Source: Areca catechu (taxonomy: Eukaryota; Streptophyta; Magnoliopsida; Arecales; Arecaceae). Taken from it: a stretch of DNA of 64,000 nt. The position numbers and the translations under genes were made by a program. This document shows, piece after piece, positions 57,871 to 64,000 of the stretch (positions within the stretch are counted from its first letter, which is position 1; the number at the start of each line of letters is the position of its first letter). The stretch is taken from the NCBI GenBank assembly GCA_021397845.1, contig CM038039.1, forward strand, positions 10,452,731-10,516,730, in the 5' to 3' direction. The notes under the pieces are model-generated. The model saw only the letters and a program-made list of their open reading frames with translations, searched no databases and was not told the DNA's origin.

Positions 57871-60187
57871 AAGAAATGATCACCATGAGTTTTGGGAATG
57901 GAGAGCTTCATGAAGGAAGCTATTGTAGTGCTCCACATGAAAAAACTTTGATGAACAGTTTAAAAAGAGAAGGATATATATAGGAGATTCTAGAGCACTC
58001 TTGGTTAGGCTTCTACGGTACTTTATCCATGTATATATATATTTTTTGGAGTACTAGCTAGTTACATGAACCGGTACAAGAAGGGGGAAAGGGATAACAT
58101 TAAATGGAGAATGGGTATTCACCCTGAAAAAAAGAATGGAGAATAGTTATCATGTTTTTGTCATTCCATATATATGTCGGTGCCTATCATGTCCCTTGGA
58201 TGATGGCACTTAAGAGGGAAAATGCCAGCTGATACTGAATGACATGTCAAGGATTAGGTGATGACATGGATGGAATGACACATAACTTCATTCATGTCCC
58301 CCTGCCTGCCCATGGTCAATCCACTTGCTTCTCAATTATAGAGTCTGTCATGAACTCATCATTAGGTTGTGCATGCGGACCATGAAACAGGTGAAGGGGT
58401 ACACCATGCATGATTGGTGCAAAGAGACCAATTTGCTGTTCATCCTGCCAGGATTTGAAGTGAATCAAGAATTCTGGTGCTTCGTTTTCTTATAAAGATA
58501 AAAATAAAACAAGCATGAGTAAATCAAATTAAATCATCAAGAATAATATGCAAATAATCATATTTTCAGTATAAATGCAAAATCCAAAACAATTACTATT
58601 AGGCATGCTCTGAGTAGATCCGCAGGTAGTCTCTATCACCTCCACACAAAACACACTCACACTCTACACTTATTAGATGTGTCCTGCATGAAATATAACG
58701 AGGGATACATGGAGCCATCCTATCAAATCCTAATGTTGCAAGAGAAGAGTTGGAGAATAACCAAAACACCGTCCTGTTTATAATTACAAGCTCTCAATTA
58801 TTTTTCTCTCTGCCCTTAAAAAAACTGCAAATTGTCTCGCATCCTTTGACCTCGATGTCATTGCATGCATCGTTGACCGGCAATTCAGACCTTTTGCTTA
58901 AATTACGCAACACGACTGGCTCCAAGCTGATCTATAGTCATTATTTATTCATATTCTTGAGCTCCTCGTACAATTTCGTATCATGCCTTTTAAATGGTTA
59001 ATGTTCTGATCGGATTCGGTGCATTAGTGTTGGTACGATCGCATCTTCTAATGATCAATGTTATAAACACATTGCACATATGTCAAACCAAGTTCTTGGC
59101 CATGTTGAATGGTACCATGTCAGTAGCTGACCTTTTTTAGAGGGCATGATGGCTAAGGGTATTGGAGGGTGTATGCTCGCATTCTTAAATCAGTATGCAG
59201 TTCGATCTGGACTGCACGATTAATGGGATATTTCTCCCCTTCTACCGTCATAAACTCCACAATTTGCATGGATCTCGGCTTTTGGTAAATCAGAAAGAGA
59301 CTTTGCCTGCATGTATATGTGGCAGAACCAAAATACACATAGATTGGGTGTGATAGAAGTGTAGAGTGGTCATCTGGACAAGGAGCCTAGTCCGATCCAC
59401 TGTCAATCATTTGAACAGACAAGGCCAAGTTCTGCCTCAGCATTTTCAGGTATTAAAAGTTACACTCTTGCATTTGAGCAAAGAAGAAGAAGAAGAAGAA
59501 CAAGCAAGCATCACAAACAATCTGGTTTCTTTATAACTGGAACTAATTCTAGAATTTAGTGCGAGCAGAGCAAAATCAATAGAGTGATAAAAAAGTGTAA
59601 CCATCTATGCTTGCAACAAAACCAAGCTGTACTGAATCCTACTGATCTCAGCTGTTTGATGATACAACATAGTTCCTCACAATTAACCACAACAATTACA
59701 TATATTAGAGTACTCTTGTAGACTAATGCATGTTTGCATACTTTAAAAAGATGTCGATTGGAGGAAGCATACATTGGGTGATCTTCAATATCTACTGTTG
59801 GGTGCATATTGCTACAGCTCTCCATATGTGAAAGACTTTCAGCAACACACCTATTTCACCATGTACATCATGATAGGTGGTGATTCTTTCAACTAGGGTT
59901 TTACTTCAGCTTGTGCTATATATGAATTAATATATGATAAAGCTTGATGGAGCAGTTTAACTACCATGGTTTCAAATAATCTATCAACTAAAGCATGTCA
60001 ACATATTGTCTAACTTATGATGTATTCTTACTGCATTATCATGGCTTCAGTTATACCTTACATGATCATTTGAGTTGATTGGATGGCAGGCACCCATCTG
60101 AGATGGTAATAGGTCAATTCCACTGTCAACATCGCAACTGCTTAACCACTTTTGGCATGTTTTGTTTTTGCTATCAATTATGTATTC
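57871..60187. other. CKX downstream and intergenic DNA, no gene seen
   Basis: No canonical AATAAA was noted immediately after the stop. No coding sequence is supported up to the LTR start. A GAA trinucleotide run lies at about 59483-59500. Confidence 0.5.
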
Positions 60188-61770
60188 TGTTGCCGATCTC
60201 GCCGCCGCGCCTGTGGCTTCGGAGCCGCCGATCCGACTAGACCGTCTCGTCCTTGGGGTATCCTGGCTCGATCGAACCTGCAAGGCAAGGTCAGAAACCC
60301 TGGCCGGGGATCCCGGCGAGGGAGCTCCGACGGTCAAGTTAGTAGACGGCGAGAGGGAACAGAGTTTCTGAGACGGGCCCCCAAAAGAGTCCCAGACTTA
60401 GAGATCGTGCTAGCAAGGAAGGTCCCAGAAAGAATAGAAACCCGGCCGGGTCCCTTCACCGAGCTCACGCCAAAGGTCCCCTCTCGGGATCTTGGATCTT
60501 GCTCTTGGAACGGAGTCTCCAGCCTTTGTTTCTTGCTTACCTTATCGTCTATTCTCTCTTTCCTTTTATCTCCTCCTGTTGCCTTCTCGTTTTCCGCCCC
60601 TGGGAGGCTCCTTTGTCGCTTTCACCTCCTCCCCTCCGTCTCTTTCCCTTTCCCCTTCTGGATCAAAGAGCCAGGCGGCTTCCCGGCCTTGCTTGCCGAG
60701 CCTAGCGAGGAAAGAGTAGGGGAGGGGGGCGCCGGTCAAACCACCGACCAGACCTTGGGCAGAGCGCGAGCGCTCTTCTTCCCAGGCGCCGACGAAACCC
60801 ATTATTGGGACCTGTTTTGTCAGGACTTCGCCTCTCGACTGCGGGACCTGTCGAGCCGATGTAAGCGATGTTTCGCGTGTCGCCACCGACCGTACGGGCG
60901 CTGTCTTCGAGGTGCGGCGCACACGACTCGAGGGGCAATCTTGGAGCTCGTGCTCTTGCTCCTTGAAAACTTCTCCGCACAGGTTGGCCTGCCTCGGCCG
61001 AGGTGATACCATCTCAGGGTGCCACCTGGCGAGGAAGCAGGGAAGCCGCCGGCTTCGGTCGAGGTGGACACCTTGCGGAGCGGTAGAGGGGCGCCCGACT
61101 TCGGCCGAGGTGGTCCCGTCTCCGGACGCCACCTGGCGAAGGAGCGAGGGGCCCGGCTCGACCTCGGCCGAGGTGGGACCGTCTCAGGGTGCCACCTGGC
61201 GAGGGAGCGGGGAGGCCGCCGGCTTCGACCGAGGTGGACCCCTCCTGGGTGGACACCTGGTGGAGCGGCAGAGGGGCGCTCGACTTCGATCGAGGTGGTC
61301 CCGTCTCCGGACGCCACCTGGCGAAGGAGCGAGGGGCCCGGCTCGACCTCGACCGAGGTGGGACCGTCTCAAGGTGCCACCTGGCGAGGGAGCGGGGAGG
61401 CCGCCGGCTTCGGCCGAGGTGGACACCTCTTGGGTGGACACCTGGCGGAGCGGCAGAGGGGCGCTCGACTTCGGCCGAGGTGGTCCCGTCTCCGGGCGAC
61501 ACCTGGCGAATGAGCGAGGGGCCCGGCTCGACCTTGGCCGTGGTGGGACCGTCTCAGGGTGCCACCTGGCGAGGGAGCGGGGAGGCCGCCGGCTTCGGTC
61601 AAGGTGGACCCCTCCTGGGTGGACACCTGGCGGGGCAGCAGGAAGGCTTGGACCGACCTCAACTTCGGCCGAGGCGGAGCCATACCTGTTTTTGCCGAAA
61701 AAACTCCACGTGGCTCGAACCACGCCCAGCGAAATCTGAGACATGCCACGTCATCGTTACGGCCGTAACA
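60188..61770 (+). repeat. 5' LTR of a GC-rich LTR element, same family as solo LTR B
   Basis: Starts TGTTGCCGATCTCG and ends GGCCGTAACA, the mirror of the ends of solo LTR B. It has about three ~185-bp minisatellite units at 61030-61660 (CCCGTCTCCGG word at 61115, 61300 and 61485). Flanks TATTC and GTTGC do not match, as expected if the internal region follows. The open frames on both strands through the minisatellite are not genes. Confidence 0.75.
61030..61660. repeat. ~185-bp higher-order minisatellite in the right-hand LTR, about three units
   Basis: Each unit has three ~60-bp subunits with 'cgccacctggcgaaggagcg', 'tgccacctggcgagggagcg' and 'acacctggcggagcggcag' cores. It is the reverse-complement counterpart of the tract at 30590-31900. 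Confidence 0.85.
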
Positions 61771-62251
61771 GTTGCCCCCCATCCCCCCGTTCCGTTAAGG
61801 CATCATGGAACGGGACGTGGGGATTTAATGCGGAGATGACGTGGGGAAGGCGAAGATCTCGCGCCATGATTGCAACGATCCTCATCGCCGTTCCTCGGTG
61901 CGCCCAAAGCCCTATAAGAGGCTGCCACGTGTCGCCTATTCGGCCACAATTAATGCATCGCTTCGAAACAGAGGTTGTTTCCCTGCAACCGAGGCATTGG
62001 TGTCAGGCGTGCATCCACGCGGCATCCATCCGATGGTCTGGAACAGAATGACGGGTACGGCCGCTGCCGATCGAATTTGAAAAGGGAGGGGACTTTCCGG
62101 AACGAGGCATTTTCCCTTGATCCGTCGGCGGTTCGCAGCAGGCTATCTCCCACTCCCCCGCGTTGCATAGTGCATTTCGGTGAGTGCTTCTATTTTCTTC
62201 CTCGCTCCGTCCCTTTCCTTTTAGCATCCTTTCCTCACCATCTTCTTTTCC
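61771..62251 (+). promoter_or_regulatory. Start of internal region, with a TATA-like box
   Basis: Directly after the LTR comes GTTGCCCCCCATCC, which does not look like a tRNA primer site. A TATA-like CCCTATAAGAGG lies at about 61911-61922, some 330 bases before the ATG at 62252, followed by a pyrimidine-rich leader. This suggests a promoter inside the element. That is inference from position only. Confidence 0.35.
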
Positions 62252-64000
62252 ATGGCGCGCCGCCGCCATGTTTCGTCTAACCCGGACGAGGCCGGTCCGT
62301 CCCGACCAAGGACTCCATCGTCTTCCTCCTCGAAAGAGGAAGTGATCCCAGAGGAGACCCGCAGGCGACTCCAGCCTGGGGGCATCACCATAGGCATCCC
62401 TAAGGGTCTTAGGTCTCCCCCCGTAGTGTCTGCCCATCCTATCTCCTCTCTTCCTCCTCCGGCCCTTTCTTCTGTCGATCCCTCCGGTCACGTTTCGACG
62501 ATGACCGAAGGTGACCTTTCCTTGCTCCGGGAGGTCTATGGCATCCCGGGGTCAATCCATCTTTCTCTTCCGCGGCCTGGGGATCGCGTCACCTTGAGTG
62601 GCCCCGGCCGCATAGCTTTCTACGAGGACTTCCTTCTTGGGGGTCTTCGGTTTTCTCTGCACCCCTTCTTCCTTTCTTTCCTCGGCTATTTTCGTCTGGT
62701 CCCAGCCCAGTTGGTTCCCAATGCCATCCGAGTCATCTTCTCCTTCATCGTTTTCTGTCACTTCCATGGGTTTGTTGCCCGTTTCTCCCTCTTCAAGACT
62801 CTATTCATCCTGAAGCGGTACTCCACTGATGACGGCTGGTGGTACATCTCATCCCGGCCTAGGTGTATCCGGTTCGACCTCCCTTCCTCCATCAAGGATT
62901 AGAAGAACCGATTCTTCTTTACCTCAGTCGAGGACATCGACTAGGCCTGGAGCGAACCGGATCGGTCTCCGAACCGGAACTCCCAGGTCAAACCGGCGGA
63001 CCAGGAGGCTTATTCCCAGCTATTGAGAGATGTGGTCCCTTCGCTCGATGTTCTGCTCTCGGAGCAGAACTTGTTCGAGACGGGGATCAGTCCCATCCGG
63101 GAGCCGGGTGAGGCTCAGCTTTTCTCTTACTCCGCCTTTCCGCCCTTCTTCTCTTCTTCTTTTAACTGGGCTGACCGATTTTCTTTCTATTGCAGGCATG
63201 AAGTTTTCTTTGGAGAACCTTCTGGAGGGTGCGGTACAGAGGGACACCGCCGAGGGAGACGAGCCTGCGGCGAAGAGGGCTCGCACCGAGGCGAGCCAGG
63301 AGGTCGTGTCGGTGCCCGCGCCTGGTCCAGCAGTCGCAGCTCCCCTACCCAGGCCGCCTCGGGCCTGGGCCACCGATGCTCCAGTCGTCCGCCCTGACGG
63401 GGCTGCCGAAGAGGGAGGCCCATCGGCAGCGGTTCCCCTCCGGGCAGGCCCCATCATCACTGCAGCCCCGACGGCGCCGCCCGCGACTCCAGCTGCCCCG
63501 CCGGTGGCAGTCCCACCCGGGGGGTCGGTCACCCCTGCCGCCGATCTGACCGCCCTGCCGCCGGCAATCACCAACCGGTGCTCCGTGATCTGTGACTAGG
63601 GGCTCGCGGAGAAGGTGATGGAGTTCGCCTGCACCTCCCGGGACCGTCAATTTCGGGGCGACCGGGACTATGCCGATGCTCTGCTCTGGATCCTCCCGCA
63701 GCTCTTCACGGTAAGTCCGAGCTTGGATCCCTCTCCTTTTCGATTCCAATCAACTCTTTACTAACCCACTCTCCTTTTCGTGCAGATCGGGACCGACGTG
63801 CTCCTGTTGAGGAACTTCCTCGCAGGGTACGCCAAGAAGGATGCCGAGAAGGAGGAGAAGCTCGGCAAGCTCGCGGCCGACGTGAAGGACCTCATGGAAA
63901 AGGGGGTCGAGCTGCGGGGGAGCAACCAGGCCCTTTAGTCGGACCTGGCACGCGCCGAGGGGCGCGTCAAGGACCTGGAGTCCTCTCTGCCTGAGAGGAT
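62252..64000 (+). pseudogene. Retrotransposon ORF of the 'putative gypsy type transposon' kind, with introns (runs off window)
   Basis: Three exon-like parts join in phase: 62252-63107, 63196-63710 and 63786 to the window end, with GT/AG introns of 88 and 75 bp. The first part has YGIPGSIHLSLPRPGDRVTL and FYEDFLLGGLRFSLHPFF, typical of the domain named 'putative gypsy type transposon' in plant repeats. The second part is Ala/Pro-rich, and the third is charged and helical, probably coiled coil. Four in-frame TAG codons (62900, 62942, 63597, 63936) break it, so it is not functional as it stands. Read-through is not excluded but unlikely. Position after an LTR suggests an ORF upstream of, or in place of, gag in a Tat-like Gypsy element; no pol is within the window. 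Confidence 0.7.

Noticed and set aside
60150..61840. Open frames of 160-290 codons on both strands
   Set aside because: Same reason: LTR and its ~185-bp minisatellite. The repeat period and composition explain them.

Overview
This window is nuclear DNA of a flowering plant, most likely a monocot. One host gene with five spliced exons (cytokinin oxidase/dehydrogenase) sits in a landscape of nested retrotransposons, MITEs and microsatellites. A palm is my guess from the general look of the repeats; that is weak inference. No prokaryotic features, rRNA genes, functional tRNA genes or CRISPR arrays were seen.

Layout. 1-3900: candidate last exons of an unidentified plus-strand host gene. 4130-17290: a degenerate ~165-bp tandem repeat split by three insertions: a GC-rich MITE (4377-5292), a non-coding LTR retrotransposon array LTR-internal-LTR-internal-LTR on the minus strand (5630-16155, near-perfect 5-bp target duplication), and a second MITE (~16503-17193). 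17667-20430: an AT-rich element carrying a solo LTR (18474-19828, TSD TATTA) with a 69-bp minisatellite. 22455-22910: a MITE. 23471-23750: a tRNA-derived SINE. 25090-26887: a 5'-truncated LINE with a 15-bp target duplication. 27125-27570: a fold-back MITE.

~27690-48260: a decayed endogenous caulimovirid-like (pararetrovirus) element on the plus strand, order movement-protein region, capsid/gag-like region, RT-RNase H, downstream ORF, non-coding end. It is split by two solo LTRs (27928-29911 and 30439-32683) and by a degraded Sirevirus-type Copia element on the minus strand (34620-45134) with gag, protease, integrase, RT-RNase H and an extra ORF 3' of pol. A deletion at the left Sirevirus junction removed the outer part of one LTR together with the virus-like protease and most of its RT.

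48270-54280: AT-rich intergenic DNA with microsatellites. 54540-57870: the CKX gene, 541 codons, all splice junctions in phase. 57871-60187: intergenic. 60188-64000: LTR and start of the internal region of a GC-rich LTR element, same LTR family as the solo LTR at 30439-32683, with an intron-containing ORF of the 'putative gypsy type transposon' kind broken by four TAG codons.

Only the CKX gene looks intact and functional: it would irreversibly degrade cytokinins. The rest is a record of insertion, recombination and decay. The order of events can be read from the nesting: tandem repeat before MITEs and LTR array; caulimovirid-like element before the solo LTRs and Sirevirus; Sirevirus insertion before the junction deletion.
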